Shown here: one piece after another, positions 1 through 6,529 of the stretch
Layout: the number at the start of each line of letters is the position of its first letter
How positions within the stretch are numbered: position 1 is the stretch's first letter
From: Microbacterium sp. RURRCA19A
Lineage (GTDB): Bacteria; Actinomycetota; Actinomycetes; Actinomycetales; Microbacteriaceae
Direction: 5' to 3'
Assembly (NCBI RefSeq): GCF_900156455.1
Contig: NZ_FTNQ01000001.1
Location: 372,001 to 436,000, forward strand
Length of the DNA: 64,000 bases
The notes under the pieces: generated by a model
Databases searched by the model: none
What the model saw: the letters and a program-made list of their open reading frames with translations, nothing else
Told to the model about the DNA's origin: nothing
Made by a program: the position numbers and the translations under genes

Positions 1-124
1 CGTGTGCCCGGCTTTCGCGGGAGAGACCCCCGTACGGTACGACCAGACCCACCTGACCCCGGCGTACGCCGAGCGGCTGGCGCCCATCCTGCAGCAGGAG
101 CTCCAGTCACGCGGACTCTACTGA
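1..124 (+). CDS. SGNH-type acyltransferase, C-terminal fragment (starts before the window)
   Basis: Only the last 40 codons are inside the window, read from base 2 to the TGA at 122-124. The tail has a Cys near the start, then the sequence HLTPAYAERLAP, which matches the catalytic D/T-x-x-H segment at the end of the SGNH domain in OafA/YrhL-type O-acyltransferases. These membrane enzymes acetylate cell-surface sugars or peptidoglycan. The family assignment rests on this short tail alone, but the same kind of ending is present in the full-length acyltransferase at 24908-27007. A peptide deformylase gene lies 6 bp away on the other strand, ending towards it. Confidence 0.6.
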   Translation, partial: VCPAFAGETPVRYDQTHLTPAYAERLAPILQQELQSRGLY

Positions 125-130
125 GTCGCC

Positions 131-697
131 TCAGGCGTCGATGTCGTCGACGCCCGGCATCCAGGACGCGCCCGGCTTTCCCCACTTGCGCTTCTTGGCG
201 ATCTTCGCGACGATCCGGCTGTCTTCCTCGTCGAGGCGATCGACGTAGAGCACGCCGTCGAGGTGGTCGAACTCGTGCTGCAGGATGCGGGCACGCCAGC
301 CCGACACTTCGATGCGCACCGGCTGGCCGTCGAGGTCGACCCCCGTCAGCAGCGCCGACTCGGAGCGACGCAACGGGAAACGCTCGCCGGGGAACGAGAG
401 GCATCCCTCGGACTCTTCGTCCGGATCGGGGTAGCCCGGCTCGAGCGGGCGGATCCACAGCTCGGGGTTGATGACGACCCCGCGCCACGGTCGACCCTCG
501 TCGTCTTCATAGGTGTACGTGAAGATCCGCAGACCCACGCCGACCTGGGGGGCGGCGAGACCGACGCCGGGAGCGGCATCCATCGTCTCGAACATGTCGG
601 CGACCAGCGTGCGGATCTCATCGGTGATCTCGTCGACGCGGGAGGCGGGCGAGTGCAGGACGGGATCGCCCATGATGCGAATAGGGAGAACGGCCAC
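131..697 (-). CDS. def: peptide deformylase
   Basis: Removes the formyl group from the N-terminal methionine of new proteins in the cytoplasm. The 188-residue product has all three metal-site motifs: GVGLAAPQ (44-51), EGCLS with the ligand Cys99, and HEFDH (141-145) with the two His ligands and catalytic Glu. The length is usual for actinobacterial deformylases. The start is a GTG. A TAGGCT hexamer on the minus strand (704-709) lies six bases upstream, so the message is probably leaderless. The transporter gene at 739 diverges from the same short region, so the two probably share a back-to-back promoter. Confidence 0.96.
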   Translation of the reverse strand: MAVLPIRIMGDPVLHSPASRVDEITDEIRTLVADMFETMDAAPGVGLAAPQVGVGLRIFTYTYEDDEGRPWRGVVINPELWIRPLEPGYPDPDEESEGCLSFPGERFPLRRSESALLTGVDLDGQPVRIEVSGWRARILQHEFDHLDGVLYVDRLDEEDSRIVAKIAKKRKWGKPGASWMPGVDDIDA

Positions 698-703
698 GTC
701 ACC

Positions 704-732
704 AGCCTATGCGGCGATGCGGCGGCTATCGT
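704..732. promoter_or_regulatory. back-to-back leaderless promoters for def and the transporter
   Basis: On the minus strand TAGGCT (709-704) sits six bases before the def GTG. On the plus strand TATCGT (727-732) sits six bases before the GTG at 739. Both match the TAnnnT -10 pattern that recurs before start codons across this window. Neither gene has a clear Shine-Dalgarno sequence. This is inference from spacing and motif only. Confidence 0.5.
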
Positions 733-738
733 CGGAGG

Positions 739-1701
739 GTGATTCCGCTCGATGTGTCCCTCACCGACGGTATCGATCAGCTCGTCGGTGTCTTCCGCGA
801 TCCCCGCATTCTGCTCGGTATCCCGCTGGCGCTGCTGGGCGCGGTGTTCATGTCGTTCGGCGCGCAGTACCAGCACCGCGGCGTGCAGAAGGTCGAGCGT
901 CTGTCGGGCAAGACGACCGGCGGACTCTCCCGATCGCAGGTCACGTCGCTCCTGACCCGCCCGTCGTGGGTCGCCGGCACCGTGATGCTCGGGCTCGCGA
1001 TCGTCTGTCAGCTCGCCGCCCTGTCGGTCGCTCCGCTGATCCTCGTGCAGCCGCTCGGGGCGATCGCCCTCGTCATCACCACGGTCCTGAACGCGCGGGT
1101 CACGCATCACAAGCCGACGCGGCAGTCCCTCATCGCGATCGCCGCGTGCGTCGGCGGCATCTTCATCTTTGTCACGATCGCGGCGTTCTTCGCGACCGAG
1201 CACGTCGTCACCTCGCGCGAACTGCTGATCATCCTCGGCATCCTGGCCGTCGTGGTCGTCGTCTTCGGGGTGTTCTGGTTCCTCGTCCGCCGCCGCGCGC
1301 AGGCGCTGTTCTACATCATGGCCGCCGGCGTCATCTATGGGTTCGTCGCGACGCTCGCGAAGGTCATCATCAGCCGCATCCAGGCCGGCAACTTCGAATG
1401 GCTGACCCTGCTCTGCGTCGTGGCGCTGCTCGCGGCCGTCGGCGTGGGGGCGTACTTCGTGCAGACGGCCTACTCGGTGGGTCCGCCCGACCTCGTGATC
1501 GCGGGCCTCACGGTGATCGATCCGATCGTCGCCGTGCTCATCGGGCTCGCCGTGCTCGGCGAGGCCTCGACGGCTCCCGCCTGGGCACTGATCGGCTTCG
1601 TCATCGCCGGCGCGATCGCCACGTGGGGCGTGATCCAGCTCACCCGCCACCACCCGCAGATCACCGCCGACGGCAAGCCCAAGAAGCCGCGCGTGCACTG
1701 A
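739..1701 (+). CDS. DMT-type (EamA/NIPA-like) multi-helix membrane transporter
   Basis: A 320-residue, strongly hydrophobic protein with about nine or ten predicted membrane helices. The first spans roughly residues 25-45 (ILLGIPLALLGAVFMSFGAQ). Internal similarity between halves and the C-terminal 'DPIVAVLIGLAVLGE' segment are typical of the drug/metabolite transporter superfamily; the N-terminal half also recalls NIPA-type magnesium transporters. The tail is basic (GKPKKPRVH) and cytoplasmic. The substrate cannot be read from the sequence. I chose the GTG at 739 because TATCGT lies six bases upstream; an in-frame ATG at 709 would add ten Arg/Gly-rich residues and overlaps the def promoter. 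Confidence 0.8.
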   Translation: MIPLDVSLTDGIDQLVGVFRDPRILLGIPLALLGAVFMSFGAQYQHRGVQKVERLSGKTTGGLSRSQVTSLLTRPSWVAGTVMLGLAIVCQLAALSVAPLILVQPLGAIALVITTVLNARVTHHKPTRQSLIAIAACVGGIFIFVTIAAFFATEHVVTSRELLIILGILAVVVVVFGVFWFLVRRRAQALFYIMAAGVIYGFVATLAKVIISRIQAGNFEWLTLLCVVALLAAVGVGAYFVQTAYSVGPPDLVIAGLTVIDPIVAVLIGLAVLGEASTAPAWALIGFVIAGAIATWGVIQLTRHHPQITADGKPKKPRVH

Positions 1702-1741
1702 CCGCGCGCCTCGCGCTGGGCCCTCGCGGGGTGTGCGGGGC

Positions 1742-1821
1742 GCCAGATCACGTGACGTGGCCGAGCGCACCTGTCGTACCGCGCCATGGCCCGTACGGTC
1801 GGCCAGATCACGTGATCTGGC
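1742..1821. repeat. two CACGTG-centred palindromes 60 bp apart
   Basis: Positions 1802-1821 form a perfect 20-bp palindrome, GCCAGATCACGTGATCTGGC. Positions 1742-1761 repeat its left ten bases and most of the right arm, with two mismatches. The centres (1751/1752 and 1811/1812) are exactly 60 bp apart. Between them are an 8-bp palindrome CCGTACGG (1791-1798) and CCATGG. They lie between the transporter stop and the tRNA. They could be a paired operator, an intergenic repeat family, or a processing/terminator structure; nothing in the window decides. Confidence 0.6.
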
Positions 1822-1869
1822 GGGTTCGCGGCGACGGAGAACGGATGCCGGTAGGCTCGAGAATCGCGA

Positions 1870-1943
1870 GGGGCGGTGGCCAAGCTGGTCAAGGCAGCGG
1901 GCTCATAACCCGACGATCGTGGGTTCAAGTCCCACCCGCCCTA
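1870..1943 (+). tRNA. tRNA with CAT anticodon (tRNA-Met most likely)
   Basis: A 74-nt cloverleaf. The acceptor arm pairs GGGGCGG (1870-1876) with CCGCCCT (1936-1942), with a G-U at the end. The anticodon loop is CTCATAA with CAT at 1904-1906. The T arm is GTGGG-TTCAAGT-CCCAC. The discriminator is A1943 and CCA is not encoded. The anticodon stem has the GGG/CCC run seen in initiator tRNAs, but the D arm is unusual, so an elongator Met or an Ile2 (lysidine) tRNA cannot be excluded. Confidence 0.88.
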
Positions 1944-1999
1944 CCGATGCCCGCCGACGAGCGGGGCGTGGGAACACGGCACAAGCGCCGGGCGTTCTC

Positions 2000-2034
2000 G
2001 TCGTCGTCTCCTCCTCCCGCGGGGAGACGACGAC
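2000..2034. terminator. 12-bp stem-loop downstream of the tRNA
   Basis: GTCGTCGTCTCC (2000-2011) pairs perfectly with GGAGACGACGAC (2023-2034) around an 11-nt loop. There is no T tract, as is common in GC-rich actinobacteria. It could end tRNA transcription. It sits 15 bp before the next gene, so a role in the leader of that gene is also possible. Confidence 0.45.
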
Positions 2035-2049
2035 CCGAGCGGAACGACC

Positions 2050-2235
2050 ATGACCTTCCTCTTCCCCTACGACGACGATGACGACGCGGCACAGCCGATC
2101 TGCCCGTCGTGCGGCATCACGATGCATCCGCTGCTCGACGAGGGCGTCGAGGCCGACGAGTGCCGCGACTGCGGTTTCCGGCTCGCCTGGGCGGGCGGTG
2201 ATCACGACGCCGCCGACGACGGCTGGGGCGACTGA
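2050..2235 (+). CDS. small zinc-ribbon protein
   Basis: A 61-residue acidic protein. After a YDDDDDD stretch it has two Cys pairs, C18-x2-C21 (CPSCG) and C38-x2-C41 (CRDCG), the layout of a four-Cys zinc ribbon. The tail is again rich in Asp and Gly. Such tiny proteins are common in Actinobacteria and have no known role. The ATG is 15 bp after the stem-loop at 2000-2034; GGAACG a few bases upstream is a weak ribosome binding site. It converges with hxlA, with a strong hairpin between them. Confidence 0.75.
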   Translation: MTFLFPYDDDDDAAQPICPSCGITMHPLLDEGVEADECRDCGFRLAWAGGDHDAADDGWGD

Positions 2236-2250
2236 CCCTCACGTACGACG

Positions 2251-2289
2251 GACGGGGCCGCGCTCCCCACAGGAGAGCGCGGCCCCGTC
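2251..2289. terminator. bidirectional terminator between zinc-ribbon gene and hxlA
   Basis: GACGGGGCCGCGCTC (2251-2265) pairs perfectly with GAGCGCGGCCCCGTC (2275-2289) around a 9-nt loop. It lies between two convergent genes and fits a shared intrinsic terminator. Confidence 0.8.
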
Positions 2290-2304
2290 GTACAGCGATG
2301 CGGA

Positions 2305-2934
2305 TCAGGCCGCGGTGATCGCGGAGCGCAGCTCGGCGGCGGCGGCAGCCACGTCGTCGGCGCTGTAGATCGCGCTGCCGGCGACCGCGACGCGCGCGCC
2401 GGAGTCCTGCACGGCGCCGATGGTGCGGGCGTTGATGCCGCCGGCGACCGAGAAGGCGACGCCGGAGGCCTCGCCGTCGCGCAGCAGGGTTTCGAACGTG
2501 AAGCCGTCCTCCGCCTGCTCGTCCAGGCCCGCGTGCATCTCGACGAACTCTGCGCCGAGCGCGGTGACCTCCTGGGCGCGGGCGGCCTTGTCGGCCACAC
2601 CGATCAGGTCCACCACGACGCCCTTGCCGTGCGCCTGGGCAGCCTTGACGGCCCCGGCGATCGTGCTGTCGCCGGCGACGCCGAGCACCGTCACCAGGTC
2701 GGCGCCGGCCCGGAAGGCCATGTCAGCCTCGAGCTCTCCGGCATCCATCGTCTTCAGGTCGGCGAAGACGATCTTGTCGGGGTGGGCCTCCTTGATCGCC
2801 GTGATGGCCGAGAGCCCGGCACTCTTGATGAGCGGGGTGCCGAGTTCGAGGACGTCGACGTAGGGCGCGGCCTGGCCGGCGAGGGCGAGCGCGTGCTCGG
2901 TGGAGAGGGTGTCGATCGCGAACTGGAGCTGCAT
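2305..2934 (-). CDS. hxlA: 3-hexulose-6-phosphate synthase
   Basis: Condenses formaldehyde with ribulose 5-phosphate to give hexulose 6-phosphate, the first step of the ribulose monophosphate route for formaldehyde fixation and detoxification. The 209-residue product is a single OMP-decarboxylase-like barrel with the D-x-K-x-x-D catalytic signature at 59-64 (DLKTMD) and the phosphate-binding VAGGIN and AVAGSAIY segments near the end. The start is the ATG at 2934, preceded by GAAAGGACACTCCC. The partner isomerase hxlB lies 41 bp upstream on the same strand, so the two are probably cotranscribed. Confidence 0.92.
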   Translation of the reverse strand: MQLQFAIDTLSTEHALALAGQAAPYVDVLELGTPLIKSAGLSAITAIKEAHPDKIVFADLKTMDAGELEADMAFRAGADLVTVLGVAGDSTIAGAVKAAQAHGKGVVVDLIGVADKAARAQEVTALGAEFVEMHAGLDEQAEDGFTFETLLRDGEASGVAFSVAGGINARTIGAVQDSGARVAVAGSAIYSADDVAAAAAELRSAITAA

Positions 2935-2941
2935 GGGAGTG

Positions 2942-2954
2942 TCCTTTCGGGTGG
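2942..2954. repeat. TCCTTTCGGGTGG copy before hxlA
   Basis: This 13-mer is identical to 3626-3638 upstream of hxlB. On the coding strand it reads CCACCCGAAAGGA and includes the hxlA ribosome binding site. The shared CCACCCGA core also forms the arms of the palindrome at 3604-3621, so it may be a regulator half-site or a conserved translation leader. Confidence 0.4.
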
Positions 2955-2975
2955 ATGCCGGGGATCCAGCGGAGG

Positions 2976-3548
2976 TCATTCGAGGTTGGCGTGGCGCGGC
3001 CACAGGTCGTCGGCGGACTGGTCGCCGCGCTGCCACATCGCGTGGAAGAGCGCGTCACCGACGAGGCCGACGGACTGCTCGAACAGGCTGCCCGCGTACT
3101 GCGCGGATGCCGTGCCCGAGCGATCGGTCTTCGTCGCCGCCGGGATCACGAGGGTGGCGTCGGCGATCTCCGACAGGGGGGAGTCGTCCGTCGTCGAGAG
3201 CGCGAGCACGCGCGCGCCGACGTCGGCGGCGGTGCGCGCCGCCTGGACGATCCCGCCGGTGGTACCCGAGCCGCTCGCGACGAGCAAGACGTCACCGCGA
3301 GCGATGGCCGGGGTCGTGACCTCGCCGACGACGTGGACGGTCAGCCCGAGATGCATGAGTCGCATCGCGGTGGAACGCAGCGCGAGGCCGGAGCGGCCGG
3401 CGCCGTGCACGAAGACGCGTTCTGCGTCCGTCAACAGCGTGACGGCCCGTTCCATCGGCGCACGGTCCCCGCGGCGCACCGCGTCGACGACGTTCTGAAG
3501 CTCACGGCCGATCGTGTCGAGGGCGTCGGCGACGGAGGTAAGGCGCAT
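2976..3548 (-). CDS. hxlB: 6-phospho-3-hexuloisomerase
   Basis: Converts hexulose 6-phosphate to fructose 6-phosphate, the second ribulose monophosphate step. The 190-residue product is a single SIS domain. GAGRSG (49-54) and the serine-rich sugar-phosphate loop SGSGTT (92-97) are clear, and the length matches the family. The start at 3548 keeps the conserved N-terminal helix; an upstream in-frame ATG would add a basic, unlike segment that crosses the palindrome. It is the first gene of the hxlB-hxlA pair and diverges from the regulator at 3658, with a palindromic site between them. Confidence 0.92.
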   Translation of the reverse strand: MRLTSVADALDTIGRELQNVVDAVRRGDRAPMERAVTLLTDAERVFVHGAGRSGLALRSTAMRLMHLGLTVHVVGEVTTPAIARGDVLLVASGSGTTGGIVQAARTAADVGARVLALSTTDDSPLSEIADATLVIPAATKTDRSGTASAQYAGSLFEQSVGLVGDALFHAMWQRGDQSADDLWPRHANLE

Positions 3549-3603
3549 ACATCGATCGTGCTCGCACCCGGGATTCCGTGCCGCCGCCCGGCCAGACGGC
3601 ATC

Positions 3604-3638
3604 CCCACCCGATCGGGTGGGACCATCCTTTCGGGTGG
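3604..3638. promoter_or_regulatory. candidate operator between hxlB and its divergent regulator
   Basis: CCCACCCGATCGGGTGGG (3604-3621) is a perfect 18-bp palindrome. It is followed by TCCTTTCGGGTGG (3626-3638), which repeats the right half and recurs exactly before hxlA (2942-2954). Its place between divergent genes fits a site for the regulator at 3658-4485. That link is inference. Confidence 0.55.
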
Positions 3639-3657
3639 GCCGGGTAGGTTCGGGGGC

Positions 3658-4485
3658 ATGGCGACCGACGCACTGACGCACGCGAGTCGATCGGCGGCGT
3701 CCGAGCACGCCCGCACGGTGGCCGAGCAGGCCGACCGTCACGCGCTGACCCTCGAGTCCATCCTCGCGGCGCTCAGATCGACCCGACTCTCGGATGCCGC
3801 GGCACGCGCGGAAGCGGTCGAGATCGCGTCCGCGGCTCTCATCGAACTGCGCACGGCGACCGACCGCCAGCGCAGCACGCTCCTCGAACCCGTGACGGGG
3901 GCGTTCTCGCGGCTACGGGCGGATCTTCGGCCCCTCGTGCGCTTCGGCGATCTCGACGTGCAGTTCGTCGAACCTCCCGCGACCGGTCGTGCGCTCCCCG
4001 GCGACGTCGCGCACAGCGCGCGGGCGATCGTGCGCACCGCCGTTCTAGCCCTCGTCGACGACGGCGTCGCCCGGCGGGTGCGCATCCAGTGGGACTGCGA
4101 CGGGCGCAACCTGCTCATGCAGCTCCGGGACGACGGCGCGGGCACGCTCGACGCGCACGATGACGCCGTCCGGCCGATCGCGGAGCGCGTCGTGGCGCTG
4201 GAGGGCACGCTCGCCGTCCACTCCACCGCGGGATGGGGGTCGACGCTCGACATCTCCCTGCCTCTCGACCCGTCGCCCCGGGCGATCGAGGCCCCGACCG
4301 ATTCCGACCTGACCGAGCGGGAGAGAGACGTGCTCCGACTCGTGGTGACCGGGATCGGCAACCGCGAGATCGCGGACGGGCTCGGCATCAGCGCGAACAC
4401 CGTGAAGTATCACGTCGCGAATCTGCTGCGGAAGCTCGGTGCCCGCACGCGCGCCGAACTCGCCGCCGCCGGCGCGCGGGGCTGA
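3658..4485 (+). CDS. LuxR-type regulator with a degenerate ATPase-like domain
   Basis: A 275-residue soluble protein. Residues 10-95 are helical. Residues about 115-203 resemble the ATP-binding domain of NarL-system histidine kinases: a G1-like DDGAGT (158-163) and a G2-like GWGSTLDISLPL (192-203). The N-box Glu and Asn are not visible (VRTAVLALVDDG at 125-136) and no phospho-acceptor His domain is clear. Residues 218-270 are a complete LuxR helix-turn-helix (LTERERDVLRLVVTG, then ISANTVKYHV). So a sensor-like fold and the DNA-binding output sit in one chain. Divergent from hxlB with a palindrome between, it is the likely regulator of formaldehyde fixation. Confidence 0.8.
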   Translation: MATDALTHASRSAASEHARTVAEQADRHALTLESILAALRSTRLSDAAARAEAVEIASAALIELRTATDRQRSTLLEPVTGAFSRLRADLRPLVRFGDLDVQFVEPPATGRALPGDVAHSARAIVRTAVLALVDDGVARRVRIQWDCDGRNLLMQLRDDGAGTLDAHDDAVRPIAERVVALEGTLAVHSTAGWGSTLDISLPLDPSPRAIEAPTDSDLTERERDVLRLVVTGIGNREIADGLGISANTVKYHVANLLRKLGARTRAELAAAGARG

Positions 4486-4543
4486 GCCGACCGCGACCGC
4501 ACGCGGAGACGGCGATGTCGCAGGTCGCCGCTACCGTCGTCGC

Positions 4544-5410
4544 GTGGCGGAGCGAGTCGAAGCGTGGTGGGCCCGGCGACAGTGGTCGAAAGGTGCTCAC
4601 GTGCCGTATGCGATCGGCACGTATCGCTCGGCGTGGGCACCGTTCCCGGCATTGATCCGGCAGTACCACCCCGACCTCAACGCGGGGATCGCGCTGAGCC
4701 AGGTGCCGCCCGCCGCCGACGTGCTCCTGCTGTGGCAGTGCGACTCCGGACACCGATTCGCCGCGACCCCGACCGAGCAGCGTTTCCGGCCCGGGCGTGA
4801 GCGGCGGCGGAGCGCGTGGTGCCCGGAGTGCAGCGATCAGGCAGCCCCGACCCGCGTGGTCGCTCTGCCGATGCGGGAGTCGGTCGACGAGCCCGTCCGC
4901 CCGAGGACCGGGGTGCTGCGCGAGAGGAAGAAGCGCCCGGTCGCACGACTGTGCGACAAGACCCCCGATCTCCCGCCCGGCGAGGCGTTCGTCTCGGCGT
5001 GCGCGCCGAAGCCGGCGTCCGCGGTCGAAGACCGTCTGCGCGCCGACCTCTTCGGCCGTCTCGCGCTGACGGAGGGACTCACCGCGGTGCGGGTCGCCCG
5101 GCCGTTCTTCGAGCACCTCGAGGTCTGGCCCGACCTGGTGCTGCCCGAGCTGCGGATCGCCGTCGAGTACGACTCGATCGGCCGCCATGGGCTCGAGCAC
5201 GTCGGTCGCCGCGAGCAGGCCGACCGGCGGAAGGATCGCGCACTCCGCGCCGTGGGATGGGAGGTCGTCCGCCTGCGGACCGGGAAGCTCGAGCGTCTCG
5301 GACCGCACGATCTGCAGCTTCCGTCCTGGAACCGTGCGGCGCTCGACCGCTTGATCGAGACGTTCCGCGGCATCCGGGGCCCGCTGCTGGTCGACGCGTA
5401 CGTGCGATGA
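4544..5410 (+). CDS. zinc-ribbon protein with a Vsr/DUF559-like endonuclease fold
   Basis: A 288-residue protein with two parts. Residues 25-98 form a treble-clef-like zinc site: WQC66...GH70 and CPEC (C93, C96). Residues 160-250 look like the very-short-patch-repair/DUF559 endonuclease fold: PDLVL (Asp197), then AVEYD (Glu208, Asp210), a basic-helix region, D227-x-x-K230-D and GWEVVRLR. The acidic residues of a PD-(D/E)xK-like site are present, but the Lys is replaced as in DUF559 proteins. A DNA repair or defence role is possible; no partner methylase is near. The GTG start follows TACCGT (4532-4537) by six bases, so it is probably leaderless. Confidence 0.7.
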   Translation: MAERVEAWWARRQWSKGAHVPYAIGTYRSAWAPFPALIRQYHPDLNAGIALSQVPPAADVLLLWQCDSGHRFAATPTEQRFRPGRERRRSAWCPECSDQAAPTRVVALPMRESVDEPVRPRTGVLRERKKRPVARLCDKTPDLPPGEAFVSACAPKPASAVEDRLRADLFGRLALTEGLTAVRVARPFFEHLEVWPDLVLPELRIAVEYDSIGRHGLEHVGRREQADRRKDRALRAVGWEVVRLRTGKLERLGPHDLQLPSWNRAALDRLIETFRGIRGPLLVDAYVR

Positions 5411-5411
5411 C

Positions 5412-5471
5412 CGGGGCGCTTCCGTGCACCGGGGCGCGCGATGTCCGCCCCAGTGCACGAAACGCGCCCCG
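5412..5471. terminator. long imperfect hairpin between convergent genes
   Basis: CGGGGCG...CGTGCAC.GGGGCG pairs with CGCCCC.GTGCACG...CGCGCCCCG, with a few mismatches, directly after the zinc-ribbon/endonuclease gene. It fits a terminator for that gene and perhaps for the opposing CNNM gene. Confidence 0.55.
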
Positions 5472-5521
5472 CACCCACAACGACCCGTCGCGCGGTCCGA
5501 ACCGCCGCGGGGACGCGCGGT

Positions 5522-6529
5522 TCAGGCCGCGCCCACCCCCGGCAAGATCTGCTTCAGCAGGTCGTCGAGGGTCACGACGCCGAGAAGCCGCTCCCCGTCC
5601 ACGACCGTCGCCAGCTGCACACGGCCGCGGCGCATGCGAGCGAGCGCGTCGTAGGCCGAGGCATCCGGCGCGAGCACGAGGGGCTCGCGTGCGATGTCTA
5701 CCGCCGGCGTCGAGGGCGCGACCTCGAGGGTGTCCCGCACGTGTGCGACCCGCGCGGACGCTCCGGCTCCGACGAGGATCCGGAGATGCGTGGATGCCGC
5801 AGCCGCAGCCTGCACGTCGGCCGCGGTCGCATCGGCCGGCACCGCGGTGGGCGTCCGGTCGGTGCGGACGATGTCGCCGACGGTCAGGGTACCCAGCTCG
5901 ATCGCCTGCGCGATCGGGCCGGAATACTGCTCGTCCAGGGTGCCCGCGCGCCGCGAGTGCGCGACGAGTTCGCGGATCGTGTCCGCATCCTGACCGCCCG
6001 CCGCGGCCTTGTCCACCGGCTCGACGCCGGACGCGCGGACGAGGCGGTTCGCGATGCGGTTGATCCACAGCAGGAAGGGGCGCAGCGGCCAGGTCAGCGC
6101 GCGGGCGAGGATGCCGGTCGCCTTCGCCGCGGTCTCCGGGTGCGCGATCGCCCAGGACTTCGGCGCCATCTCGCCGATGACGAGGTGGAGGAAGGTGACG
6201 ACGATCAGCGCCAGCATGAACGCGATGATGTCGGCGAGCACGTAGGGGAGGCCCCACTGCTCGAACACCGGCGCCAGGGCGTAGTCGATGGCGGGCTTCG
6301 TGATGGCGCCGAGGAGGAAGGTGCAGGCGGTGATGCCGAGCTGCGCGAACGCGAGCATGACGGTGAGCTCGTTGACGCCGCGGAGGGCTGCGCGCGCAGA
6401 CGCGCTCGTGGCCGCCTCCTCTTCCAGGCGGTGGCGGCGCGCGGCGAGGAGCGCGAACTCCACGATGACGAAGAACGCGCTGGCGACGATGAGCGCCGCG
6501 GTGATCAGGGTGACGACCCACCAGCTCAT
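5522..6529 (-). CDS. CNNM/CBS-domain membrane protein (hemolysin C family), short form
   Basis: A 335-residue membrane protein. Residues 1-185 are a CNNM domain with about four membrane segments, the first at 5-30, and the conserved 'IGEMAPKSWAIAHP' segment. Residues about 205-330 are a CBS-domain pair, ending in LLGVVTLDDLLKQILPG. The C-terminal CorC_HlyC domain of the longer paralogue is absent. Members are linked to magnesium or cobalt handling; the name hemolysin is historical. Its start overlaps the stop of the upstream paralogue by 4 bp, so the two are translationally coupled and probably act together. Confidence 0.88.
   Translation of the reverse strand: MSWWVVTLITAALIVASAFFVIVEFALLAARRHRLEEEAATSASARAALRGVNELTVMLAFAQLGITACTFLLGAITKPAIDYALAPVFEQWGLPYVLADIIAFMLALIVVTFLHLVIGEMAPKSWAIAHPETAAKATGILARALTWPLRPFLLWINRIANRLVRASGVEPVDKAAAGGQDADTIRELVAHSRRAGTLDEQYSGPIAQAIELGTLTVGDIVRTDRTPTAVPADATAADVQAAAAASTHLRILVGAGASARVAHVRDTLEVAPSTPAVDIAREPLVLAPDASAYDALARMRRGRVQLATVVDGERLLGVVTLDDLLKQILPGVGAA

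Noticed and set aside
2000..2034. Stem-loop as a riboswitch of the zinc-ribbon gene
   Set aside because: It is a single perfect stem without an aptamer-like fold, and fits a terminator after the tRNA better.
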